Shown in pieces: positions 6,534-11,800 of a DNA stretch of 11,800 nucleotides (its first letter is position 1; every line of letters starts with the position of its first letter). The DNA is taken from the NCBI GenBank assembly GCA_934725735.1, contig CAKVCP010000065.1:1-11800 (forward strand), read 5' to 3'. A program made the translations under genes and the position numbers. The notes below the pieces were generated by a model. The model made no database searches, was not told where the DNA came from, and worked only from the letters and a program-made list of their open reading frames with translations. This DNA is from an uncultured Thermoguttaceae bacterium (GTDB lineage: Bacteria; Planctomycetota; Planctomycetia; Pirellulales; Thermoguttaceae).

Positions 6534-6570
6534 AAAACGCGCCGACTTCCGTTCAGAAATCGACGCGCTT
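6534..6570 (-). terminator. Terminator after the first DUF1559/lipoprotein module
   Basis: On the - strand, AAGCGCGTCGA (6560-6570) pairs with TCGGCGCGTTTT (6534-6545) through a stem of about 11 bp with two G-U pairs, ending in Ts. It lies 26 bases after the lipoprotein stop. A short TTATC tandem run (about 6569-6593) sits between the hairpin and the gene. Confidence 0.7.
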
Positions 6571-6596
6571 ATCTTATCTTATCTTATCCTATCGTG

Positions 6597-7058
6597 TCAG
6601 TGAGAATGTCCGTGTTCGTGCTCGTGCTCGGGGGGCGCGTTGAGGTCGATCCCCTCGGCGGTGAAGTTCACGTCCACGACTTGCTTATTCCTCTGGATCT
6701 CGACGACTATCTCTTCTTTGAAGACCTCTTCCGGGTAGTCTTGGTACTCGTTTGTGAGGCGATCGGGATAGAGTGGATCGTGCGCGATCTGTCCGATAAT
6801 CTTGGCGCCGATGCATTTCACGCGCTTTTCGCCGCGCGTGACTTGCGCTTCAAATTTGCCGTCGATAATCTTGGCTCCGCAGTCGCGACCGACTCCGTCG
6901 ACGGGGGTGAAGGTGATCGTCCCCTGAGGAATCGGTTCCCCGGCGACGGTGACGGTTCCGGAGATCTTGTAGAGGCGATCCTTATTGCTACAACCGACGA
7001 GAATGGCGCAACCGCATAGGATGAGAAGCGCGGCGACGGCGTTTGAACGTAAAGCCAT
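6597..7058 (-). CDS. Small lipoprotein with histidine-rich tail (DUF1559-associated)
   Basis: A 153-residue predicted lipoprotein. The signal peptide ends in the lipobox LVGC, with C23 as the lipidated cysteine (AALLILCGCAILVGCSNKD). The mature part is a beta-rich domain (LYKISGTVTVAGEPIPQGTI) of the kind often annotated as carboxypeptidase-regulatory-like, with a conserved HDPLYPDR. It ends in an unusual histidine-rich tail, PPEHEHEHGHSH, that could bind metal ions; its paralogue at 8304 lacks this tail. The start at 7058 has GGAAG seven bases upstream; an in-frame ATG at 7076 is possible but less well supported. It follows the DUF1559 gene by 43 bases with no hairpin, so the two are co-transcribed. 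Such lipoproteins commonly follow DUF1559 genes in planctomycetes; their function is unknown. Confidence 0.82.
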   Translation of the reverse strand: MALRSNAVAALLILCGCAILVGCSNKDRLYKISGTVTVAGEPIPQGTITFTPVDGVGRDCGAKIIDGKFEAQVTRGEKRVKCIGAKIIGQIAHDPLYPDRLTNEYQDYPEEVFKEEIVVEIQRNKQVVDVNFTAEGIDLNAPPEHEHEHGHSH

Positions 7059-7101
7059 ATCGTTTCTTCCTTTCATATCTTCGCGTTCTAGTGAATCGAG
7101 A

Positions 7102-8100
7102 TCATTCCGAAACCGTTTCCGCGCCTTGGGTGGAGCCGTAAGCGGTCCACGCGTTTGCGGAGATTGTGTCGGAGAAGAAGCGAACGGATCCGTCCGCCAT
7201 CGCGGCGTTGACCCCGCCCGAATGGTTGGAACGCGCCGCGTAATACTCGCTATTCGCGACTTCGACGCAAGGACGCCGAGGATTGACCGCGCCCGCGCTC
7301 GCCGTGATATCGGGACAGTTGCCGCTGCCCATGACGTCGGGCGTGCTCGAGTTCGGAGTGAGGATCGTCGCGTAGAAAGGAGCGCTACATTCGTCGTTGT
7401 AGACGTCGCCGCGCTTATCCGCGTCTTTACCGTCGGAGTTGAGGAGAACTTCGGAGAAAAGCATCGTGTTCGACGTTCCGTCCGTAAATTCCGAAAGGGT
7501 GACAAATTTGCTCAGTTTGAAAGCCGCGCCCTTGAAGACCGTGTAGAGGTCATGGTGCTCCTCTCTCACTTCGTCTCCGTGCGAGAAGGCGTGATAGCCG
7601 TAGCAACCGACGTAATTGCACCTTGCGCGTCCGTAGGTTTCCGACGCGGCGATCTCGTTGTCGACTTGATCGCTCGGGCAATACAGGATGCTGAACTTCG
7701 CGCTTTCGCACGCTTGAGGATTGCGACTTGCGTTTGCGCCCTCCTGATTGTTAGGATATTGATAAAAATGTTTGCCGAAATCGTACTGATTCGCCAGCGT
7801 CGTCTGTTCGATGAACGCGTACATACGCGGGAGCCAGCTGGTACGTTTGTCGATATTGAGCCCGGCGTTGGGGGTGTATGCGTTCGTCGCGCCGAGGGGC
7901 AGATACTGCTTATTAATGTCGGCGTAGTTGTGAACGGCGAGCGCCCACTGCTTCAGGTTATTGGTGCATTGCATACGTCGGGCCGCCTCTCGCGCCGCTT
8001 GCACGGCGGGAAGAAGAAGACCGATCAAAATTCCGATAATCGCGATTACGACAAGTAATTCGACGAGCGTGAACGCGCGTCGAGACGAATTGATAGACAT
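7102..8100 (-). CDS. DUF1559 protein with pilin-like N-terminus (paralogue A)
   Basis: A 332-residue protein of the planctomycete DUF1559 family. The N-terminus is a type IV prepilin-like signal: a short basic leader ending RRA, then FTLVELLVVIAIIGILIGLL, with glutamate at +5 and a hydrophobic helix, and then the family stretch LLPAVQAAREAARRMQCTNNLKQ. The residue before the cleavage point is alanine (A9), where glycine is usual and is present in paralogue B. The C-terminus has the H-x9-DG motif (NHSGGVNAAMADGSVRFFS). It is probably an envelope or secretion-associated pseudopilin; the exact function is unknown. AGGAGT supports the ATG. It heads a two-gene unit with the lipoprotein at 6597 and has its own promoter. 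It is closely similar to the protein at 8788 over its full length. Confidence 0.93.
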   Translation of the reverse strand: MSINSSRRAFTLVELLVVIAIIGILIGLLLPAVQAAREAARRMQCTNNLKQWALAVHNYADINKQYLPLGATNAYTPNAGLNIDKRTSWLPRMYAFIEQTTLANQYDFGKHFYQYPNNQEGANASRNPQACESAKFSILYCPSDQVDNEIAASETYGRARCNYVGCYGYHAFSHGDEVREEHHDLYTVFKGAAFKLSKFVTLSEFTDGTSNTMLFSEVLLNSDGKDADKRGDVYNDECSAPFYATILTPNSSTPDVMGSGNCPDITASAGAVNPRRPCVEVANSEYYAARSNHSGGVNAAMADGSVRFFSDTISANAWTAYGSTQGAETVSE

Positions 8101-8207
8101 GAGTTGACTCCTGTCTTACAGAGTGAAACGGACGTCGATCAGCTCGCCTTTTTACCGCGAAGCGGCTCTTCCTTCCTATGGAACCTCACGACGCTTGTTC
8201 GTCCCTT
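8101..8207 (-). other. Long 5' leader of paralogue A module
   Basis: About 100 bases lie between the predicted transcription start (near 8201) and the ATG. They hold a small stem-loop, CCGC (8155-8158) with GCGG (8162-8165), and end in an AGGAGT ribosome binding site. No reading frame or known riboswitch was recognised. Confidence 0.4.
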
Positions 8208-8236
8208 ATTGTAGAGGAAGGGAGAGAAAGCGTCAA
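8208..8236 (-). promoter_or_regulatory. Promoter of DUF1559 paralogue A
   Basis: On the - strand, TTGACG (8231-8236), a 17-base spacer and TACAAT (8208-8213) match the sigma-70 consensus at ten of twelve positions. The same -35 box and spacing are found before paralogue B (9949-9977), so the promoter seems to have been duplicated with the gene or kept under similar control. Confidence 0.75.
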
Positions 8237-8246
8237 GCGCGGAAAA

Positions 8247-8276
8247 GAAAAAACGCCTACCGAATTGGTAGACGTT
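8247..8276 (-). terminator. Terminator after the second DUF1559/lipoprotein module
   Basis: On the - strand, AACGTCTACC (8267-8276) pairs with GGTAGGCGTT (8252-8261) over 10 bp including one G-U pair, with a 5-base loop. A T-rich tract (TTTTTTCTTTT) follows. It sits directly before the promoter of paralogue A, so the two modules are separate transcription units. Confidence 0.88.
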
Positions 8277-8303
8277 CGATTCTCGGTCATGAGAGAGAAG
8301 GAA

Positions 8304-8732
8304 TCACTCGACGTTTCCTTCGCCCGTGTAGACAATGTCGACGACTTGTCCTTTCTTCTCGATCTTCACGGCGATCTTTTCCGTAAAGGCGACGGCGGGG
8401 AAGTCTTCAATTTGTTGAGCCATTCGATCCGGATAGAGGGGATCGGGGGCGAATTCGCCGACGACCTTGCCGCCAAGGCAGGTGACGTTGTAATCTCCCG
8501 CGGGAACCTCCGCTTCGAAAACGCCGTCCTTAATGGGAGCGCCGTAGGCCGCGCCCTGACCGTCGGAAGACTTAAAGGTGACGGAGCCCGTGTCGACCGT
8601 CTCGTCGGCAACCTTTACCGATCCGGTGATATGAAGGAGTTTGGGACCTTTACTGCAACCAACCGCGACGAGCGCGCAACAGCAGAGTGCGGCGAGAAGA
8701 AGGAATTTATTTTTCATGCGTTCGACTTTCAT
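8304..8732 (-). CDS. Small lipoprotein (DUF1559-associated), paralogue of the 6597 lipoprotein
   Basis: A 142-residue predicted lipoprotein. The hydrophobic signal LLLAALCCCALVAVGCSKG has a lipobox-like AVGC with C26 as the likely lipidated residue; it also holds three consecutive cysteines. The mature domain (LLHITGSVKVADETVDTGSV) aligns by eye with the lipoprotein at 6597, sharing the spaced pattern LxxIxGxVxVA, the cysteine in VTCLGGKVVGE and the motif PDPLYPDR. It lacks the histidine-rich tail. The start is uncertain between ATG 8732 (with TTGGA upstream) and ATG 8717; both keep the signal. It lies 55 bases after DUF1559 paralogue B, and a perfect hairpin sits in that gap. Function unknown. 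Confidence 0.82.
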   Translation of the reverse strand: MKVERMKNKFLLLAALCCCALVAVGCSKGPKLLHITGSVKVADETVDTGSVTFKSSDGQGAAYGAPIKDGVFEAEVPAGDYNVTCLGGKVVGEFAPDPLYPDRMAQQIEDFPAVAFTEKIAVKIEKKGQVVDIVYTGEGNVE

Positions 8733-8748
8733 ATTTATCCAAGGAGAA

Positions 8749-8773
8749 ACGGCGGAACGAAGAGCTCCGCCGT
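8749..8773 (-). other. Intercistronic hairpin between DUF1559 paralogue B and its lipoprotein
   Basis: ACGGCGGA (8749-8756) and TCCGCCGT (8766-8773) form a perfect 8-bp stem with a 9-base loop, followed on the - strand by a weak T-rich stretch (TTTCTCCTT). It could be a partial terminator or an mRNA-stabilising hairpin that lowers lipoprotein output relative to the DUF1559 protein. The matching gap in the other module (7059-7101) has no such hairpin. Confidence 0.6.
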
Positions 8774-8787
8774 CATGTTAGCAGAGA

Positions 8788-9780
8788 TCAGAAGGATACC
8801 GTTTCCGCGCCGCGGGTCGAACCGATCGCTTTCCACATGTCGGCGGCGATCGTGTCGGAGAAGAAGCGGACGGAACCGTCGGCCATCGCGGCGTTGACGC
8901 CGCCGGAGTGGTTGGAACGCGCCGCGTAGTATTCGGTGGAGGCAATTTCGACGCAAGGACGACGAGGATCGCTCGCGCCGGCAGACGTGGAGACGTCAGG
9001 ACATGTGCCGGAGTACATTGCGTCGGGAGAAGAGGAGTTCGGCGTCAGGAGCGTGCTGAACATGGACCCCATGCGTTCGTCGTTGTAGACGTCGCCGCGC
9101 TTATCGCCGTCGGTCGTGCCGTTGACGAGAAGGAGTTCCGAGAACATCATCGTGTTGGAGGTTCCGTCGGTGATTTCTGCTAGAGTGACGAACTTGCTGA
9201 GCTTGAAGCAAGAGCCGTCGAACTTCGTGTAAAGGTGAGCGTGCTGCGGCTGGCATTCGTCGGCATGGCTATAGGCGTGGTAGCCGAAGCAACCGACGTA
9301 GTTCATACGAGAACGACCGTACGTTTCGGAAGGAGCGATTTCATTGTCGACTTTGTCGCTCGGGCAGTACATGATGCTGAACTTCGCGCTTTCGCACGCC
9401 TGAGGATTGCGGTTTGCGTTGCCTTCCTGGTTGTTGGGATACTGATAAAAGTGTTTGCTGAAGTCGTACTGCTGAGCGAGCGCGGCCTGTTCGACAAAAC
9501 CGTACATACGCGGAACCCAGGTGCAACGTTTGTTGATTTTGACGTATTTCTCAGAGTCGCCCATCGTGGCGCCGAGGGGCAGATACTGCTTATTGACGTC
9601 GGCGTAGTTGTGAACGGCCAGAGCCCACTGCTTGAGGTTGTTCGTGCATTGCATACGACGAGCCGCTTCGCGCGCCGCTTGGACGGCTGGAAGGAGGAGA
9701 CCGATTAAGATACCGATGATTGCGATGACGACAAGAAGCTCAACGAGGGTAAAGCCGCGTCGGATAATGTTCTTATTCAT
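8788..9780 (-). CDS. DUF1559 protein with pilin-like N-terminus (paralogue B)
   Basis: A 330-residue DUF1559 family protein. The prepilin-like leader ends RRG, and cleavage is expected between G9 and F10 in GFTLVELLVVIAIIGILIGL. The family segment AAREAARRMQCTNNLKQWAL and the C-terminal H-x9-DG motif (NHSGGVNAAMADGSVRFFS) are intact. It is nearly colinear with paralogue A, with shared blocks such as NPQACESAKFS and DKRGDVYNDE; most differences lie around residues 70-90 and 160-250. It is likely exported and held in the inner membrane or assembled in a pseudopilus; the family's role is not established. The ribosome binding site is weak (TTGGAA), but the start fits the leader length. It is first in a unit with the lipoprotein at 8304 and has its own promoter with a leader of about 165 bases. 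Confidence 0.93.
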   Translation of the reverse strand: MNKNIIRRGFTLVELLVVIAIIGILIGLLLPAVQAAREAARRMQCTNNLKQWALAVHNYADVNKQYLPLGATMGDSEKYVKINKRCTWVPRMYGFVEQAALAQQYDFSKHFYQYPNNQEGNANRNPQACESAKFSIMYCPSDKVDNEIAPSETYGRSRMNYVGCFGYHAYSHADECQPQHAHLYTKFDGSCFKLSKFVTLAEITDGTSNTMMFSELLLVNGTTDGDKRGDVYNDERMGSMFSTLLTPNSSSPDAMYSGTCPDVSTSAGASDPRRPCVEIASTEYYAARSNHSGGVNAAMADGSVRFFSDTIAADMWKAIGSTRGAETVSF

Positions 9781-9948
9781 TGCCTATTCCAAGAAAAATA
9801 AGGGTTTTATAAAACTATGTAACAAAAAAGCGCAGTCGCGGTTATTTAGACCAAAAATCAGTTCCCTCGACGAGAGGGGAGCCTTTTACATAAGTTTCGT
9901 AAAAACGTCGTGCACAATTGCCATTTAATATTCCGGTTGCGCATAAAA

Positions 9949-9977
9949 AGTATATCGACCAAATTTCCTCACGTCAA
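9949..9977 (-). promoter_or_regulatory. Promoter of DUF1559 paralogue B
   Basis: On the - strand, TTGACG (9972-9977), a 17-base spacer and TATACT (9949-9954) form a good sigma-70 promoter. Transcription would start near 9942, giving a leader of about 165 bases. The AT-rich upstream side and the palindrome at 9984-9999 could act as an UP element or regulator site. Confidence 0.75.
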
Positions 9978-9983
9978 CACCGC

Positions 9984-9999
9984 TAAGAAATATTTCTTA
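9984..9999. promoter_or_regulatory. 16-bp perfect palindrome upstream of the paralogue B promoter
   Basis: TAAGAAATATTTCTTA is a perfect palindrome without a spacer. It lies 6 bases upstream of the -35 box of the - strand promoter and about 70 bases upstream of the + strand promoter. The position suits an activator or repressor site, but the sequence is AT-rich and the regulator is unknown. Confidence 0.5.
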
Positions 10000-10069
10000 C
10001 ACAAAAATTTTCTTTGAACTATCGTGTCGACTACTGCGCCCCTCATGATAGAGTAACCTCCGTCTTCCC

Positions 10070-10097
10070 TTGTTGCTTTCGCCTAATCTTATATAAT
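10070..10097 (+). promoter_or_regulatory. Promoter of the cysteine-rich repeat protein
   Basis: TTGTTG (10070-10075), a 16-base spacer and a perfect TATAAT (10092-10097). Transcription would begin near 10104, leaving a leader of about 100 bases that contains the hairpin at 10128-10162. Confidence 0.65.
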
Positions 10098-10127
10098 TCA
10101 AGGAATCTGTCGCGCGTTGGCGAAAGG

Positions 10128-10162
10128 AACGTGTCCCTGGTTCGAAGGGCGAACGGGACGTT
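10128..10162 (+). promoter_or_regulatory. Bulged hairpin in the leader of the cysteine-rich protein
   Basis: Three consecutive stems stack: AACG (10128-10131), TCCC (10134-10137) and GTTCG (10140-10144) pair with the unbroken right arm CGAACGGGACGTT (10150-10162) around the loop AAGGG. The left arm has two TG bulges, giving 13 base pairs in all. No T-run follows, so it is not a simple terminator. It may control translation or mRNA stability; no known riboswitch class was recognised. Confidence 0.55.
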
Positions 10163-10203
10163 TCGGGCGCGAACGCGGCAATGCAAAAGGGAAAGTTCCT
10201 AAT

Positions 10204-11800
10204 ATGACGCATACTCTTTTTCAGGCTCTCGTAGATTTCATGACCTCGCCCGCCGCTCTTACCGTCGGCGCGTGCTGCGGCGCGTTGACGGCGATTCATT
10301 GCGGTTGCGGTTGCGGTTGTGGCGGAGGAGACGACGATCATGACGACGACGCAGAAAACGCCGATTTCCGATTCTCCAAAGAGGAGTTGAAGGAATATCA
10401 GGAATACGTGGAACAGACAAACGCGCGGATTAACGAACTCGTCGAAACTCTCGACGCAGAAAAGGACGAGGAGAATAAGCGCGAGCTCCTTGACGAGCTG
10501 ATCGAATCTTATCTCGCGCGCGCCGCGCGACTCCAAGAAGAAGGGGAAGAGGACGCCGCTTGCGACGATTACGGCGCCGCCTTTACCCGTTATTACGAAT
10601 ACGTCGGCGAGTTTGGCGAATCCCTCCCGCTCCTCAAGCGCGTCGTCGCCGGTCGCTTAAACTACGGGATACTCCTTAACGATAGCGGCGATCTCGACGC
10701 GGCGGACGACGAATATGCGCGCGCGGAGGAGGCGAATACGCGCATCGCCGAATGCGGCGACAAGGAAGCGGCGCTCGACCTCCTCGGAATTAAGTTGAAT
10801 CGCGCCTCGATCGCCTTCGAACACGGCGATCACGCCGAAAGCTTCAACGCCCTCGACGAAATCGCCGAGGAATTTCGCGCTCTCTCGGAAAAGCCCGAGT
10901 ATAAGGACTCCGAAGCGCTCTTCTATCTCGCGAAAACCTACGCGACGAAAGCGAGCTTCTTGCGCGCGACCCTCGACGAAGACGACGTCGACTCCCCCGA
11001 GGCCGCCGAAGCCTCCCAGACGTATCGAAACGCGATCAACGTATACCGCGAGCTCGTCAACGGCGGGGCGACGCAATATCTTCGCGATTTGGCGGACGGT
11101 CTGGTCGGTTGCGTCGGCGCGACGGCGACGCGTTCGAAAGAAGATTTGCTGAACGCGGAAGAGTTCCTCCGCGAAGCGTGCGCCGCATATCAGAAGACGA
11201 TCGCGTTGGGAGAACAGGACGCGTGCGTCGACCTCTTTGACGCGTCCCTCCAGCGCGGCGAGTTCCTCATGAAGCTCGAACGCAAAGCGGACGCCGAGAA
11301 ACTTTTCTCCTCCATTATCGATACCTTTGAAACCTTTGGCGATTCTGGCGAACTTCCCCTAATGGAAGGACTTGCTATTGCGTATCAGCGTCGCGCGGCG
11401 CTCCAAAAGGGACGCGAAAGCGCGACGACGACGATTAAAGATCTCTCCCACGCCATCGCGCTCCAGAGAGGAATCGCCGAATCCCTCGTCGAAACCCTCA
11501 GAGAAGACGGCGGGACGGGAAATTCTTGCGGCGATCATTGTCATTGCGGCGACAGTTGCGGTTGCGGTTGCCAAGACGGCAAAGAATGTACATGCGGTCA
11601 AGACGGTAAGAAGTGTGATTGCGGGCCGGACTGCCAGTGCGGTTGCCAAGACGACAAAGAATGTACGTGCGGTCAAGACGGTAAGAAGTGTGATTGCGGG
11701 CCGGACTGCGCGTGCGGTTGCCAAGACGGTAAAGAATGTACATGCGGTCATGACGGTAAGAAGTGTGATTGCGGGCCGGAGTGCCAGTGCGGTTGCCAAG
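10204..11800 (+). CDS. Helical-repeat protein with tandem cysteine-rich tail, 3' end beyond the window
   Basis: The frame is open from ATG 10204 to the window end (532 codons, no stop). AAGGGAAAG (10187-10195) is the likely ribosome binding site. There are three parts. Residues 1-50 hold CC, then HCGCGCGCG, then an Asp/His run (DDDHDDD). Residues about 55-435 are acidic, alanine-rich and helical, with TPR-like pieces such as LDAADDEYARAEEANTRIAE and AEASQTYRNAINVYRELVNG; I could not assign a family. From residue 442 comes a cysteine tail: CGDHCHCGDSCGCG, then 25-residue repeats with seven cysteines each. The Cys density and CxC spacing resemble metallothioneins, and with the Asp/His run suggest metal binding (inference). 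No clear signal peptide is seen; residues 16-31 are only mildly hydrophobic. It is divergent from the DUF1559 modules, so a shared function is uncertain. Alternatives are a disulfide-rich surface protein or a scaffold. Confidence 0.8.
   Translation, partial: MTHTLFQALVDFMTSPAALTVGACCGALTAIHCGCGCGCGGGDDDHDDDAENADFRFSKEELKEYQEYVEQTNARINELVETLDAEKDEENKRELLDELIESYLARAARLQEEGEEDAACDDYGAAFTRYYEYVGEFGESLPLLKRVVAGRLNYGILLNDSGDLDAADDEYARAEEANTRIAECGDKEAALDLLGIKLNRASIAFEHGDHAESFNALDEIAEEFRALSEKPEYKDSEALFYLAKTYATKASFLRATLDEDDVDSPEAAEASQTYRNAINVYRELVNGGATQYLRDLADGLVGCVGATATRSKEDLLNAEEFLREACAAYQKTIALGEQDACVDLFDASLQRGEFLMKLERKADAEKLFSSIIDTFETFGDSGELPLMEGLAIAYQRRAALQKGRESATTTIKDLSHAIALQRGIAESLVETLREDGGTGNSCGDHCHCGDSCGCGCQDGKECTCGQDGKKCDCGPDCQCGCQDDKECTCGQDGKKCDCGPDCACGCQDGKECTCGHDGKKCDCGPECQCGCQ
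11563..11800 (+). repeat. 75-bp in-frame tandem repeat coding for a 25-residue cysteine-rich unit
   Basis: Three full copies start at 11563, 11638 and 11713, and a fourth starts at 11788 and is cut by the window end. Full copies differ by about three or four bases from copy 1. Each encodes two 9-residue subunits of the form (Q/H)D(G/D)KxCxCG followed by a 7-residue link P(D/E)CxCGC across the junction, giving seven cysteines per 25 residues. The near identity indicates recent expansion, and copy number is likely to vary between strains. Confidence 0.95.

Larger units (their letters stand above)
9781..10203. other. Divergent intergenic region with two promoters
   Basis: These 423 bases separate DUF1559 paralogue B (- strand) from the cysteine-rich protein gene (+ strand). 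The stretch is clearly more AT-rich than its surroundings. It holds a - strand promoter (9949-9977), a 16-bp perfect palindrome (9984-9999), a + strand promoter (10070-10097) and a hairpin in the + strand leader (10128-10162). The - strand leader carries a small stem CCCTC/GAGGG near 9864-9878. No convincing reading frame or RNA gene was found. Confidence 0.7.

Noticed and set aside
6569..6593. TTATC pentanucleotide run as a phase-variation tract
   Set aside because: It is short (about five units), lies after the stop codon next to a terminator, and is not placed to change a reading frame or promoter.
6985..8058. Long + strand reading frame opposite DUF1559 paralogue A
   Set aside because: It mirrors the DUF1559 gene and recurs opposite paralogue B (9235-9708), as expected for a shadow of duplicated genes; it has no motifs of its own.
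11359..11799. - strand frame with repeated hydrophobic blocks
   Set aside because: The blocks are the reverse of the 75-bp repeat. The + strand frame is open throughout and has a promoter and ribosome binding site, so that strand is the coding one.
11563..11800. CRISPR-like array
   Set aside because: The repeats are adjacent with no unique spacers, have a 75-bp period and stay in frame within a coding sequence.

Overview
The window looks like a chromosome segment from a member of the Planctomycetota. The strongest sign is a pair of DUF1559 proteins with type IV pilin-like N-termini and a C-terminal H-x9-DG motif, each followed by a small lipoprotein; this gene family is greatly expanded in that phylum. 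The DNA is moderately GC-rich, with many GCG, CGC and GAC codons. Genus cannot be read from the sequence.

Region 1 (1-1866, + strand) holds the two electron transfer flavoprotein genes, etfB (5' end outside the window) and etfA, closed by a GC-rich terminator. Region 2 (1881-3846, +) is a restriction-modification module. It has a beta-class DNA methyltransferase and an endonuclease that resembles the XcyI/Cfr9I family but is split into two overlapping reading frames joined at a GTGA. The module lies between two terminators that share a 15-base sequence. Region 3 (3881-4759, - strand) is an Rrf2-family (YwnA-like) regulator followed by a small cupin. The cupin promoter carries two copies of the same inverted repeat, TTGTAA-N9-TTACAA, a strong candidate for a regulatory circuit. 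Region 4 (4797-6503, -) is cysS with its own promoter and terminator.

Region 5 (6534-9977, -) has two paralogous modules in tandem, each a DUF1559 pseudopilin-like gene followed by a lipoprotein gene. Each module has its own TTGACG-N17-TATACT/TACAAT promoter, a long leader and a terminator, so this looks like a duplicated transcription unit. Region 6 (10070-11800, +) is divergently transcribed. After a promoter and a structured leader comes a large protein with a CGCGCGC/Asp-His N-terminus and a long helical, TPR-like middle. It ends in a cysteine-rich tail made of near-identical 75-bp (25-residue, 7-cysteine) tandem repeats that run off the end of the window. No known function was recognised for this protein; it is the most novel item here.

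No tRNA, rRNA, CRISPR array or insertion sequence was seen. The functional links proposed (Rrf2 controlling the cupin, the methyltransferase protecting against the endonuclease, each DUF1559 protein working with its lipoprotein) are inferences from layout and motifs.
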